Positions 56,301 through 61,368 of a stretch of 64,000 nucleotides of DNA are shown piece after piece. Each line of letters starts with the position of its first letter. The stretch's first letter is position 1. A program made the translations under genes and the position numbers. The stretch is from contig CAIIXF020000007.1 in assembly GCA_903813345.2 (NCBI GenBank), forward strand, positions 33,052,538 to 33,116,537. Direction: 5' to 3'. The notes beneath the pieces were generated by a model that saw nothing but the letters and a program-made list of their open reading frames with translations, did no database searches and was not told where the DNA came from. This DNA comes from Owenia fusiformis (lineage: Eukaryota > Annelida > Polychaeta > Sabellida > Oweniidae).

Positions 56301-56309
56301 GAGAAATGA
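23270..56309 (+). CDS. NAXE: NAD(P)H-hydrate epimerase, four exons, 5' end missing
   Basis: Exons 23270-23378, 41521-41631, 51911-52172 and 56008-56309 join in frame to about 260 residues, matching vertebrate NAXE/AIBP from the SQEEAQ...DQELF motif to the C-terminus. The enzyme interconverts R and S forms of hydrated NAD(P)H so that the S-specific dehydratase NAXD can repair them; it is usually mitochondrial or secreted. Visible: the YjeF_N Rossmann-like fold, the GPGNNGGDG loop in exon 2 of this set, and [12 protein letters not shown] and SIDVPSGWD, whose Asp residues line the site in the family. All introns begin GT and end AG, with matching phases (0, 0, 1). The start Met and targeting peptide lie in an upstream exon not identified here; the first visible codon is split (AG|C). 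The C-terminus is about 25 residues longer than in human NAXE. Confidence 0.93.
23420..24253. mobile_element. MITE with TA duplication, copy 1 (NAXE intron)
   Basis: TIRs of GAGAGATTTCGCAC (14 bp perfect), then partly matching 'tagtgaaa.tacaacttata' for about 45 bp; TA on both sides (23418-23419, 24254-24255). It begins only about 40 bp after the NAXE donor. An inverted, truncated copy is at 57735-58395. Inside, around 23480-23500 and 23660-23690, 'gtgtttcataatg' and 'cattatgaaacaccctgta' form a second inverted pair. Tc1/mariner-type by duplication; no transposase. Confidence 0.75.
24662..24900 (+). repeat. Three decayed copies of NAXE exon a tail plus splice donor
   Basis: Three direct copies of the exon end and first intron bases. 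Donors fall at 24713, 24794 and 24865, spaced 81 and 71 bp. The last copy is closest: ATGGAACTACCTGGTCTTAG, then the exon run up to GCCAAG|GTATGTAAGGG and a ..CCAGTAT intron stretch; it differs from the true exon by one base in that stretch plus a GGACC for GGCCC. The middle copy has an extra GTGCT repeat. The first is most diverged. No acceptor is seen before them, so they are not exons. Confidence 0.85.
24905..26195. other. Intron sequence with no gene seen
   Basis: Starts with 'gccgtagggagagggggttc' and a C9-A9 run at about 24931-24949, a type of repeat end that recurs near 41449 as a C-run. A G9 run lies at 25671-25679. The rest is AT-rich without supported ORFs or repeats that I can name. 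Confidence 0.5.
26196..27059 (+). mobile_element. Family A repeat element (complete)
   Basis: Head ATCCCACCGAATGAAGTTCG with GGGGGAT, a short TCCG run (26235-26255), four to five body units with 'taactcaaataccagtgaacgg', 'cctagggacacagtagctctg' and 'caaaatggcggcca', and the end GTTCGATGGGATT, the palindrome-like ACTCCATGGAGT, spacer and CTAG-TT. No gene. It lies in NAXE intron 2, sense orientation. Confidence 0.8.
27112..28735 (+). mobile_element. Family D repeat element with three tandem heads, 3' truncated
   Basis: The family D head is GACTCCAGATT, loop GAA, AATCTGGAGTC, then TATTGCTTTTGCC. Here a partial head (27114) is followed by two full heads (27161, 27220), about 60 bp apart, each ending in 'gccagttttc.tattattat'. 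The body has three units of about 475 bp with 'aggtcaaaatctaggtcaaattcatag', 'gacactacactttaat' and 'tttgacccacttttgagatatggtgtccgaaaagtaggtc', starting near 27355, 27830 and 28305. The expected 3' inverted terminus is absent. 28736-29700 holds no gene I can support. Confidence 0.7.
29708..29850. repeat. Perfect 38-bp inverted repeat (hairpin)
   Basis: The arms 29718-29755 and 29803-29840 are exact reverse complements, starting TGGAGGTTTTGGATACAGGG. With one mismatch the pairing extends ten bases outward, to 29708 and 29850. The 47-bp loop contains a second small palindromic part, 'cttccc..ggtcccttcggtccc..gggaag'. A diverged relative lies at 31437-31580. Confidence 0.9.
30198..30224. repeat. 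27-bp near-perfect palindrome
   Basis: GCGGGCAGATATA, one central C, then TATATCTGCCCGC: 13-bp perfect arms. It is part of the palindrome cluster and lies just left of the 1.2-kb fold-back element. Confidence 0.9.
30388..30538. repeat. Long hairpin, first inner
   Basis: 'aggatatcctatgatttatgagtgatatgattttaatccac.aatggatatgatatctgcac' pairs with its complement on the right ('gtgcagatatcaacatcc.taagtggattaaaatcatatcacgagtaaatcataggat'). The arms are about 60 bp with a few mismatches, and the loop is GAGTGAGCGTAGCGAGAGA. Confidence 0.8.
30838..30978. repeat. Long hairpin, second inner
   Basis: 'aatatcacttatatccatgagtggatattgatatcttc' pairs with 'gaagatactgatatccatgagtggatataagtgatatt'. The loop GCCAGTGAGCGCAGCGAATGAGT is related to that of the first inner hairpin. 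Arms are about 40 bp plus outer 'cctatg/cataggat' pairing. Confidence 0.8.
31437..31840. repeat. Diverged palindromic block with tandem GAAGCGGGAAGATA
   Basis: 31440-31580 is an imperfect hairpin related to that at 29708-29850 ('ggttttttggatatggggttt' against 'aacccaatatccaaacc'). It is followed at 31680-31745 by tandem units 'gaagcgggaagatacgcccc'. The next 760 bp (31841-32600) have no recognised feature. Confidence 0.55.
32606..32768. mobile_element. 163-bp MITE with TTAA duplication
   Basis: Perfect 14-bp TIRs GGGAAGGTAACTGG, with TTAA on both sides (32602-32605, 32769-32772), as for piggyBac-type insertions. Family assignment rests only on TTAA. Confidence 0.65.
32963..32988. repeat. Hairpin GCGAAGGTAAC-GGCT-GTTACCTTCGC
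   Basis: An 11-bp perfect stem with a 4-nt loop. The stem resembles the TIR of the 163-bp element 200 bp to the left (GGGAAGGTAAC), so both may be parts of one family. Between 32989 and 33460 nothing else is recognised. Confidence 0.8.
33461..33510 (+). mobile_element. Family A head, split from its body by a LINE
   Basis: Head ATCCCAGCGAATGAAGTTTG, GGGGGAT and the first 'ccatccatccgtc' of the microsatellite, then the LINE begins. The microsatellite and body resume at about 40388, with the end at 41219. Confidence 0.75.
33759..37562 (-). pseudogene. LINE ORF2: endonuclease-reverse transcriptase with one stop
   Basis: About 1267 codons open but for a single TAG at 34440-34442. Domains: unique N-terminal stretch (1-105); apurinic-type endonuclease (about 106-400) with NINR, LLSETW, GDMNA and SDHCP motifs (Asp/His near 247 and 388); reverse transcriptase (about 630-900) with [10 protein letters not shown] (about 772), GVMQGSVLS and WADDLILM (about 873; YADD in most LINEs); and a C-terminal region with C-x2-C-x7-H-x4-C at about 1195. 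The frame continues uninterrupted past the stop for 35 codons and then through the segment starting at 34334. The stop replaces one residue after YGELGR. Without that TAG it would be a normal-length ORF2. The ORF begins 38 nt after the ORF1 stop. Confidence 0.88.
37601..39661 (-). CDS. LINE ORF1 with coiled coil and SGNH-hydrolase-like domain
   Basis: 686 codons, intact. N-terminal 1-150: Lys-rich start then a folded-looking segment. 150-280: Ser/Thr/Gln-rich, low complexity. 282-367: coiled coil, [19 protein letters not shown] then [15 protein letters not shown]. 423-477: Pro/Lys-rich, probably disordered and nucleic-acid binding. 480-670: an SGNH-hydrolase/esterase-like fold as in ORF1 of some CR1/L2-like LINEs, with MYSSNGKKL (about 485), GFGTNNVKV (about 543) and DNLHFNFTG (about 643). 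The GDSN motif is YSSN here, so the Ser and Asn are kept but Gly-Asp are lost; the terminal Asp-x-x-His pair is kept. Whether it is an active esterase is doubtful. Start chosen at the first Met; the next upstream codon is not in frame with another obvious start. Confidence 0.88.
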   Translation of the reverse strand: MAMEKKDRETRRTCTKTFSTPDAKGKKRRNTKKQTMRTLKKNPETLHENFEYKDLQNTGVLVLDDEFMSLVFYTERTLLWLEAFKQFYQRKGMKATTARLKHGTKITVSDYVTVEVSDSGIITVFGEELQDWRDNDFDLIKGTLVSLKITSTPDSYSTSLPSTSTPCNTHSSGTLPAQTQEDIFISQSEEIDTGEDSIIFFLGNDTIPNTQADSGESAQISQSQSLIQPTVIPETQLDTQKPLSQNASQPATGSLHLSNISPTQTESTSKPDTPSITSELQCENKKLRTRIISLEKRLEEESIEHSQHITQLNAKLQDLHYRLQSADKKKEDEIQMAKQLHEQETRDLASKLECYESNEKWQITTIQGLKADLATQHRKNVALIERFQQMGCHDFDQSLPQSMSPPTISQKGQTTSKTSIPKRFVNKNPATKRFPTHDNEGISASTAKRPVTQPPNRPPKVPSRSPPKPSPRKYINSSKQLPTTVHIMYSSNGKKLSGMMHNRSKGKNMKVTSSVYSGANIEDATRIIQQGDIGKSTDHKFLGFGTNNVKVDSAQTITYELKNLAITAQNQHPTSKITLCGLHHRADHHNPQEVKQMNMKIDQVNREMESFATKKGFHFININRINDSTSLDPNMNVLYNDNLHFNFTGRTRLVDAMLSIINSTHNSYAEAVSMGNPRKSRTGLKL
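40388..41219 (+). mobile_element. Family A body and 3' end (right half of the split copy)
   Basis: Begins in the microsatellite (TCGTCCGTCCGTCC), with 'gggtgtccgagcaataactcaaataccggttgacgg', then five body units with 'gctgatgcctagggac', 'caaaatggc.gcca' and the end GTTAGGTGGGATT, palindrome ACTCCGTGGAGT, spacer, CTAG-TT. Sense to NAXE. Its head is at 33461-33510, beyond the LINE. Confidence 0.8.
41440..41466 (+). repeat. C16 homopolymer
   Basis: A run of 16 C (41450-41465) follows 'ggcgtaaaaatttg', about 55 bp before the NAXE exon b acceptor. Confidence 0.85.
41521..41631 (+). CDS. NAXE: NAXE exon b (GPGNNGGDG loop)
   Basis: 111 nt, phase 0 to 0, after 'ctgttgtag' and before GTAAGT. Encodes the [19 protein letters not shown]-type strand followed by the [15 protein letters not shown] glycine-rich loop that binds the cofactor in YjeF_N proteins, and ends HLKLF. 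Matches the human protein over its entire length with only a shorter linker. Confidence 0.93.
41675..41837 (+). mobile_element. Family A head, truncated
   Basis: ATCCCAACGAAAGAAGTTTG, then TAGGGATATAG, then 'ccctccatatgtcagtccatcag' (microsatellite mostly lost). The body is missing and family B sequence follows at 41838. A family A body and end that cannot be linked to it lie at 42520-42953. Confidence 0.65.
41838..42106 (+). mobile_element. Family B head, truncated
   Basis: ATGTCCCCACCACATGGTG then TGGGGCCATATTG matches the head at 2705; then a 'gtgtctgtctg' remnant of the microsatellite and the shared unit 'tagtagctttataaatagtttcagg'. It ends at the TIR element. Confidence 0.65.
42107..43470. 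mobile_element. TIR element CAGGGTTCGTACAC with nested family A part
   Basis: Ends CAGGGTTCGTACAC and GTGTACGAACCCTG (14 bp perfect); the flanks are AATAT on both sides (42102-42106, 43471-43475), a possible 5-bp duplication. Near each end are copies of 'ctggaaatgtcagggaatt', direct at left and repeated at right. hAT-like by its CAG start, but no transposase and no 8-bp duplication, so not assigned. The block 42520-42953 with a family A end (TGAGTTGC ... CTAG) sits within it. Confidence 0.65.
43768..46805. mobile_element. 3-kb TIR element (CACTGTGGCTAGT...)
   Basis: The TIRs match imperfectly for about 70 bp, beginning CACTGTGGCTAGT.GATCTA, then 'tgtggatgcagtca' and 'gtaatgt.tc..g.gtac..g'. 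TGTCA lies on both sides (43763-43767, 46806-46810), as 5-bp duplication; a longer 7-bp reading GTGTCAC is possible because the ends overlap. Contains an inverted family E element (44300-45322). Remaining ORFs (44121-44321, 45920-46102) are short and not recognised. The element appears to split the 3' end of the LINE at 46812. Confidence 0.65.
44300..45322 (-). mobile_element. Family E repeat element (related to D and C)
   Basis: Read on the minus strand: head GGCTCACACAGTGAG then ACTATGG, a hairpin CTCAC/GTGAG with outer CATAGT/ACTATG, and a TCCG microsatellite (45232-45275). The body resembles family D ('ccgaaaagtaggtcacaataaaaag', 'tttgacctaggtc'). The 3' end is CACTGTGTGAGC followed by AC and the hairpin AGGACC-GTG-GGTCCT, the same design as family C. 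Lies within the 3-kb TIR element. Confidence 0.65.
47098..47451 (-). pseudogene. LINE ORF2 C-terminus with CCHC
   Basis: Encodes [20 protein letters not shown], then [19 protein letters not shown], a C-x2-C-x9-H-x4-C zinc-binding motif typical for the end of several LINE ORF2 proteins. It follows the fragment at 47526-48113 after a frame change or stop in between. Ends with a TGA-type stop at 47098. Confidence 0.75.
47526..48113 (-). pseudogene. LINE ORF2 fragment, RT thumb and downstream
   Basis: About 195 codons with the run '[18 protein letters not shown]' and [13 protein letters not shown]; this is the thumb and connection region after RT in many LINEs. The catalytic RT part is missing, cut at about 48120. 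The Met at the start is only the first ATG. The continuation at 47451 is in another frame. Confidence 0.75.
48205..48315. repeat. Hairpin of about 100 bp
   Basis: AACGCTTGGTTCTTACCTAGA at 48210-48230 pairs with 48290-48310 with one mismatch. The 59-bp loop has further partial pairing ('atatgtattgaggg' and 'ttgagatatataaa'; 'tacttctaaggtact'). Palindromic MITE or a hairpin precursor; no evidence for either. 48316-49204 holds no gene I can support. Confidence 0.75.
49205..50336 (-). mobile_element. 5'-truncated LINE, copy 2 of second family
   Basis: The 3' end has 'gtgtcactggttta', AGCCGA-TG-TCGGCT and TATGAGACACT, shared with copy 1. Two pieces of ORF2 are seen on the minus strand: 50334-49951 ([20 protein letters not shown]) and 49969-49745 ([19 protein letters not shown], the C-x2-C-x9-H-x4-C motif). 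Frame changes make it dead. A 10-bp tandem repeat lies in its 3' part. Truncated at 50336, where family B body begins. Confidence 0.7.
49311..49360 (+). repeat. AGAATGTCAT tandem decamer, five copies
   Basis: Five perfect copies, directly followed by 'agatATGACATTC', the complement of the unit, so array and flank can pair. Confidence 0.95.
50340..51189 (+). mobile_element. Family B body without head
   Basis: Five units of about 170 bp with 'ttggattttccgtcctaaaatcttgtctgtaaag', 'tttcaaattttcagggatgattctt' and 'ctgattagtttttcggcattc'. Neither terminus is present. Confidence 0.7.
51190..51871 (+). mobile_element. Family A body and 3' end without head
   Basis: Four body units, then GTTCGGTGGAATT, ACTCAGTGAAGT and CTAG-TT. 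The first 40 bp join family B body sequence. It ends 39 bp before the NAXE exon c acceptor. Confidence 0.75.
51911..52172 (+). CDS. NAXE: NAXE exon c
   Basis: 262 nt, phase 0 to 1, after 'tttactgtag' and before GTATGAG. Encodes [17 protein letters not shown], then [18 protein letters not shown] (the Asp here is the catalytic/potassium-binding residue in the family) and ends [10 protein letters not shown], with the Gly split across the intron. Its last 31 nt are the source of the 38-bp array that follows. Confidence 0.93.
52173..53385 (+). repeat. 38-bp minisatellite derived from NAXE exon c end and its donor
   Basis: About 31 to 32 head-to-tail units of 38 bp, each a copy of the exon end 'acacctatatgtagcattgatgtaccatcag' plus the donor 'gtatgag'. 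Where the true donor is GTATGA, 5 units have GTAAGA (donor positions 52282, 52396, 52510, 52738, 52966 and 53118; the first is near the start), about 6 have GTATGA and about 19 have GAATGA or GAACGA, without the GT. Spacing of GTAAGA units is 114, 114, 228, 228 and 152 bp, that is 3, 3, 6, 6 and 4 units, so there is higher-order structure. 38 bp is not a multiple of three. 53386-54150 contains no recognised feature. Confidence 0.93.
54150..54905 (-). mobile_element. Decayed mariner-like element, copy 2
   Basis: The right end is 'ttttttttgatacaccctgtatatc'. The left and right subterminal parts are inverted copies: 'ttcaatgtaccaaaaagcc.aattactcctctttgcaat' and 'attgcaaagaggagagacatggctttacggtacattaaatg'. 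The minus strand at 54690-54499 encodes [19 protein letters not shown], the conserved end of mariner-type transposases (usually PP.SPDL.P.DFFLWGYLK). Dead. Same family type as 12291-12975. 54906-56007 holds no gene; a short family A body fragment is at about 55805-55870. Confidence 0.6.
56008..56309 (+). CDS. NAXE: NAXE last exon
   Basis: After 'atcttcag'. Completes the split Gly, then [35 protein letters not shown] and [14 protein letters not shown], all conserved at the C-terminus of NAXE, then about 25 residues ([14 protein letters not shown]...) with no counterpart in the human protein. Stop TGA at 56307-56309. Confidence 0.93.
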
Positions 56310-56386
56310 CTAGAATGTGGATCGAGATTGTAAAATGATTTTTGAACTGTAAATATTAGCTGAGCTAATACTTCCTTGTAGATCTC

Positions 56387-56392
56387 ATTAAA
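56387..56392 (+). terminator. NAXE: Possible NAXE polyadenylation signal ATTAAA
   Basis: ATTAAA 78 nt after the stop. It is only a weak candidate; AT-rich sequence makes chance matches common. 56310-56610 would be the 3' UTR and flank. Confidence 0.3.
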
Positions 56393-56610
56393 GAATTTAG
56401 AATTTATTAAGGCACAGCCATTGTGTTATCAGGGCATGGCCAAACTATAATTATACAAACTACATTTATACAGTCACATTAATCTACAAAGATATTGTGT
56501 TGTGATGGTTGCGATGTTATAGATTTCTTTCTTAAAGCACATTTCAATGAAATGATTTGTATGACATAATGTATAGGAACTTGTTTTCCTCAGTCATGTT
56601 AGAAAATATA

Positions 56611-57696
56611 CAGTAAAACCTGAGTTAGTGTACACATCTCTCTAGTGAACACCTATTAACAGTGAACGTTTTTATTCGGCAAAACCTTTTTCTCCCATTG
56701 ACTCCCATGTTAAAGTGCAATCCTATAGTGAACACCTACCAACTATGAACAGTGAACACTAAACCCTGGCAAAATCAATTGAATTATCCTGTCTCTAGTG
56801 AACATTGAATCAGATATAAGATTTCTCGCCGATTTTCTGCAACTGCCTTATCAGAGTTAAGCAGTTTATGTTTATATTACCTGCCAAAAATAATTAAAAG
56901 GTCAATTTGAGATCTTGATCTCTTCTATTGAAACAGGTGTGACTAATTATAATTCTTAATAAGCTTTGTTTTTGTTACAAAGGATATGCGTCTGGGATTG
57001 ATTGCTTGGAGATAATCTGGTTAACTATTATTACCTCTATCTGCTAAGTCCCAACTTGATCTTTTTTCTCATCCCGTCAATTTAATAAAACGATTGGATC
57101 AAAATTATAATTCATAATCATTTCACTATTAACTGCATCTATCATGTCCATTAACTAATTCAATAAAGTCCTTTAACTGACTCAAATGTCTCAAAAATTC
57201 CACTTTTTAAAGGACCATCTTGATGAGATAAAAAGAATTATATAGAGATAAAAATTTGACAATAAAAGGATGAGCCATTCAGATGACAGTCAGTCTAAAA
57301 TAAGTCAGTTTGTATATAGCATTACAACAAATTAAATACTTAACGCTTGAGTGTCATGGGTTAATATGGGTAGAAAATACAATTTAAATTTATTATTCAA
57401 ATATGAATATGTTTTAATTCTTTTTAAGACTCATTTTAGTTTGATAAAATGTGCTGTTTTAACCAACATGGAATTGTGGATATTTTTCGATTACATGCAC
57501 CTTAATGTAAGAGTGCCACTGTTAAAAAAGTGTATATCTAAATAAATAAATAATAAAAAAATAATAAAAAAATATTCCCTCCTCTCTTTTAATAGCTGGT
57601 CTCTTTATATAATCAAATCATTGCTGTAGTGAACACCTACCAACAGTGAACATTTTTTCTTGGCAAAAAATTGTTCACTATACGCAGGTTTTACTG
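56611..57696. mobile_element. Pogo/Tigger-like MITE with TA duplication
   Basis: TIR CAGTAAAACCTG perfect at both ends, with weaker matching to about 27 bp; TA at 56609-56610 and 57697-57698. Inside are direct and scattered copies of 'agtgaacacctaccaac'. The reading frame 57351-57545 is not a transposase. 1086 bp, non-autonomous. Confidence 0.8.
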
Positions 57697-57734
57697 TAGT
57701 GCGCTCACTTTCGTAGATTTTGCATCTCATAATA

Positions 57735-58395
57735 GAGAGATTTCGCACATAAGTGAAAGAACAACTTATACGTATACGTATAGTTTAAAGGGTCATGTCG
57801 AACTATTATATTTACTAAAATCAATTTTAAATTGTACTTAATGGAACATAACTATTCCCGATACAGAAAAGCTCCATCAACCAGAGTCTGTGAATGCACT
57901 GTCATCTGCACGTGTAGATTATGCACATTATAATTAAATGCTTGCTTCCGTGTCCTAGTAGTTGTAGTGTATTCTAAACATGATCCTTTAAAGTGAGTCA
58001 TGATCCTTTCAAGTGAGTCATTGCATAAACAAGTTGATTATTTCAAAGTTTTCATGATCAGTATAAGTTTAATGAACTTACAAAATTGTATATACACGTA
58101 GATGATAAACGTATACAGTTGGATCTACGTATAAAGCTTTACCTACATGTGTGTGGAACAATTGACCGCAAGCATTTTCTAAATTAATCGGCTTAGTAGG
58201 AACAGTATCCAATCAAATACTTTAACCATCAATTTGAAACACCAATCAAACCAGTAGGTTCTAGCAATTCCTGGAAACGACCCATTCAGTAGCTCAACAA
58301 ATGACATACAGGGTGTTTCATAACGAGCATCTCCAAAAAGTCAATTTGAGAAGAGATGGGTCTATATGTATGTACTATATATGAGCCTATTTATT
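57735..58395. mobile_element. MITE copy 2 of the NAXE-intron family, truncated
   Basis: Begins GAGAGATTTCGCACATAAGT with TA before (57733-57734), and matches the reverse complement of 23600-24253 closely over about 620 bp ('gtttaaagggtcatgtcgaactattatat', 'acagggtgtttcata'). Cut by the family D head at about 58396. Confidence 0.8.
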
Positions 58396-60029
58396 AGACT
58401 CCAGATTGAAAATCTGGAGTCTATTGCTTTTGCCTGTTTTCTTATTATTCCTCTTTTTCTTTCTTTCTTTCTTTCTTTCATTCTTCCTCCTAACACATTT
58501 TCTCTCCAACTATAACATCTTACTTAATCCAACCTACATGGTTGACTAGGGAATGTATCTGGCTTTCTGGGAAATTAGGTCAAATTTTTATCTAGGTCAT
58601 AGGTCAAGAACTAGGTCAAATCTTGGATTTTCACTAATTCACCACTTTTCTCAGTCCTCTTTCAATATTTTCGCTCTGGGTTTTTTTCATCATGTTCCTT
58701 GGAAAAAACGCTAATTCCGTAAGGCAAATCGTTTTTTGATTACTCTTACCGATTTTGAGATATTGCGTCCGAAAAGTAGGTCAGAACAAAAAGTTCTCCA
58801 GATTCAACATGTGAGTTATGAAATAAGTGTAGAATGATCTCAGGAATCCGAATCTGCAAACCAAATTTGGATCAGATTTCCGTTATGGCGTTTTGAAAGC
58901 TCAAAAATCGCTAAATTTGGTGCCTATGTTAAGTCAATGGGAAAAAAGACAAGATATAGACTGAGTACAGCTTAACATAATGAATGCTTATAAAAGAAGG
59001 GGACCTCAAAAGCTACATAGCTTCAAAATTTGGACACCAAAATGCCTAGGTCAAAATCTAGGTCAAATTCATAGTTTTTCCTTATTTTTACGATTCTGAC
59101 ACTACACTTTAATAATTTACTTCAAAATTTTGTATACAGGTAGAAAAGAGTGTGCTAACAGTGTTAACCTTTTGCCGTCAGAAAGGATTTTGACCCACTT
59201 TTGAGATATGGTGTCCGAAAAGTTGGTCAAAATAAAAGGTTCTCCACATTTAACATATGAGCTATGAATTAAGAGCACAATTTTCCCAGGAATCCGAATC
59301 TGCAAACCAAATTTCAATCCGACTTTCGGTTTGGAAGTGATTGCGTTTTGAAAGCTCAAAAATCGCTAAATTTAGTGCCCCATGTTATGTCAATGAGAAA
59401 AAAGATTTTTTTGAAGTGTAAAATGCCAGATATAAACTGAGTACAGCTTAAAATTCTGAAAGCCTATAAAAGAAGGGGACCTCGAAGGCTATCTATCTTT
59501 AAAATTTGGACACGAAAATGCCTAGGTCAAAATCTAGGTCAAATTCATAGTTTTTCCTTATTTTTGCGATTCTGACATTACACTTTAATGATTTGCGTCG
59601 AAATTTTGTATACAGGTAGCAAAGAGTGTGCTTATAGTGTAAGCCTTCTGCCGTCAGAAAGTATTTTGACCCACTTTTGAGATATGGTGTCTGAGAAGTA
59701 GGTCAAAATAAAAAGTTCTCCAAATTTAACGTATGGGTTATAAATTAAGGGTAGAATTTTCTCAGGAATCAGAATCTTTAAACCAAATTTCGATCCAACT
59801 TCTGATTAGATAGTTATAGCGGTTTGAAGTCTCGAAAAGTCGATATGATGATATCCCCATGTTAAGCCAATGTAGTCGAAGATAACATCTTAAGAGACTA
59901 AATGTCTATATTCTAGCTGACTCAGCTTATTCTGAATGACTCAGCTTACAAGTATTTGGATGACTCAGCTTAAAAAAAGTCTGAAATCTGGAGTCTTAAA
60001 TTGAACTTGTTCAATTTACATGTCTAGTT
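58396..60029 (+). mobile_element. Family D repeat element (complete)
   Basis: Head GACTCCAGATT-GAA-AATCTGGAGTC, then TATTGCTTTTGCC and a CTTT microsatellite. The body has units with 'aaatctaggtcaaattcatag', 'tttgacccacttttgagatatgg' (near 59185 and 59660) and 'gaatccgaatctgcaaacc'. The 3' end is AATCTGGAGTCTTAA, the hairpin AATTGAAC-TT-GTTCAATT, then ACATGT and CTAG-TT. The frame 59117-59359 is repeat translation. Confidence 0.8.
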
Positions 60030-60066
60030 ATTATTATTATGTAATTATTATTATTATTAGCTCATT

Positions 60067-61368
60067 AGCTCACATGGTGAGCTTTTGCAATCACTCACTT
60101 GTCCGTCTGTCTGTCCGTCAACAATAGTGGCACATTTTAAAACCTCTGTCGATAGGATTTCTGTTTTAAGTTATTTCTGTTCAACATCACTACAGAAAAC
60201 CCCCCTATGACTCCTGGTTCAAAAGCTCGCCTATTTTCAAAATGGCCGTCACTTTTGTCTCGCGAAATTCACTTTTAGCCCATTTCCTAGCTAACTTCTG
60301 TCGATAGGATTCCTGTTTTAAGTTATTTCTATTCAACATCAATACAGAAAACCCCCCTATGACTCCTGGTTCAAAAGCTCGCCTATTTTCAAAATGGCCG
60401 TCACTTTTGTCTCGCGAAAATCACTTTTGGCCCATTTCCTCATTCTGATACTCATAGCATCTTTCTGTTTCACCTGAAACATGCTCTGATATTATGAGGC
60501 ATATTCTGTGATCTGAGCACATCAGATGGGAAGAGTTATAACTGTCAATAAGTGTGATTGTTATCATGTAATCATCTACCTTAATGTCAATACACTACAT
60601 AATAGGCATTGTATTTAACAGCAGATATTACAACAGGCACAGTTACACAAGTTTTATGACCCCAATTAGATGAAATATGAGCTGGGATGAAAGATCTCAA
60701 AAATCCTCAATTTTGGGCTCTCCTGGATCGCCAAATCAAGCTCATTATATCATGGCATCTCAGGGCTGAGAAGATTTGAGATGGCATGGTTTATCATGAT
60801 GCCATTTCCTAGCTTTACAAATAATTTCAGGTGTCCTACATTGTAAAAACCCATGTCAATGTAAAGATTAGATATATGAAATAATTTTGTTACAAAAAAT
60901 CAGCGAAAAATTGTATCCATTTTTTAATTTCAGCCATTTTAGTTAACATTGATTTGTCTATCTGACTCGCGAAATCCACTTTCTGTCAATAACAGTGGCA
61001 CGTTTTAAAACCTCTGTCGATAGGATTCCTGTTTTAAGTTATTTCTGTTCAACATGAATTCAGAAAACTCCCCTATGACTCCTGGTTCAAAAGCTCGCCT
61101 ATTTTCAAAATGGCCGCCATTTTTGTCTCGTGAAATTCACTTTTGACCCATTTCCTAGCTTTACAAATAATTTCAAGTGTCCTACATTGTAGAAATCCAT
61201 TGCAAAGTAAAGAGTAGATGTATGAAATAATTTTGTTACGAAAAATCAGCGAAAAATAATATCCATTTATTTATTTTCAGCCATTTTAGTTAACATTGAT
61301 TTGTCCATCTGTCTCGCGAAATCCTCTTTTGGACCATTTGCTTAAAACCTCAGTCGATAGGATTCCTG
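60067..61368 (+). mobile_element. Family C repeat element with clean head, 3' truncated
   Basis: Head AGCTCAC-ATG-GTGAGCT, TTTTGCAATC, a short TCTG/TCCG stretch (60101-60118), then the same body units as at 8.9-10.9 kb. 60440-60790 is an unrelated insertion or diverged segment with 'cacatcagatgggaagag' and no gene. The right terminus is replaced by the satellite. Confidence 0.75.
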
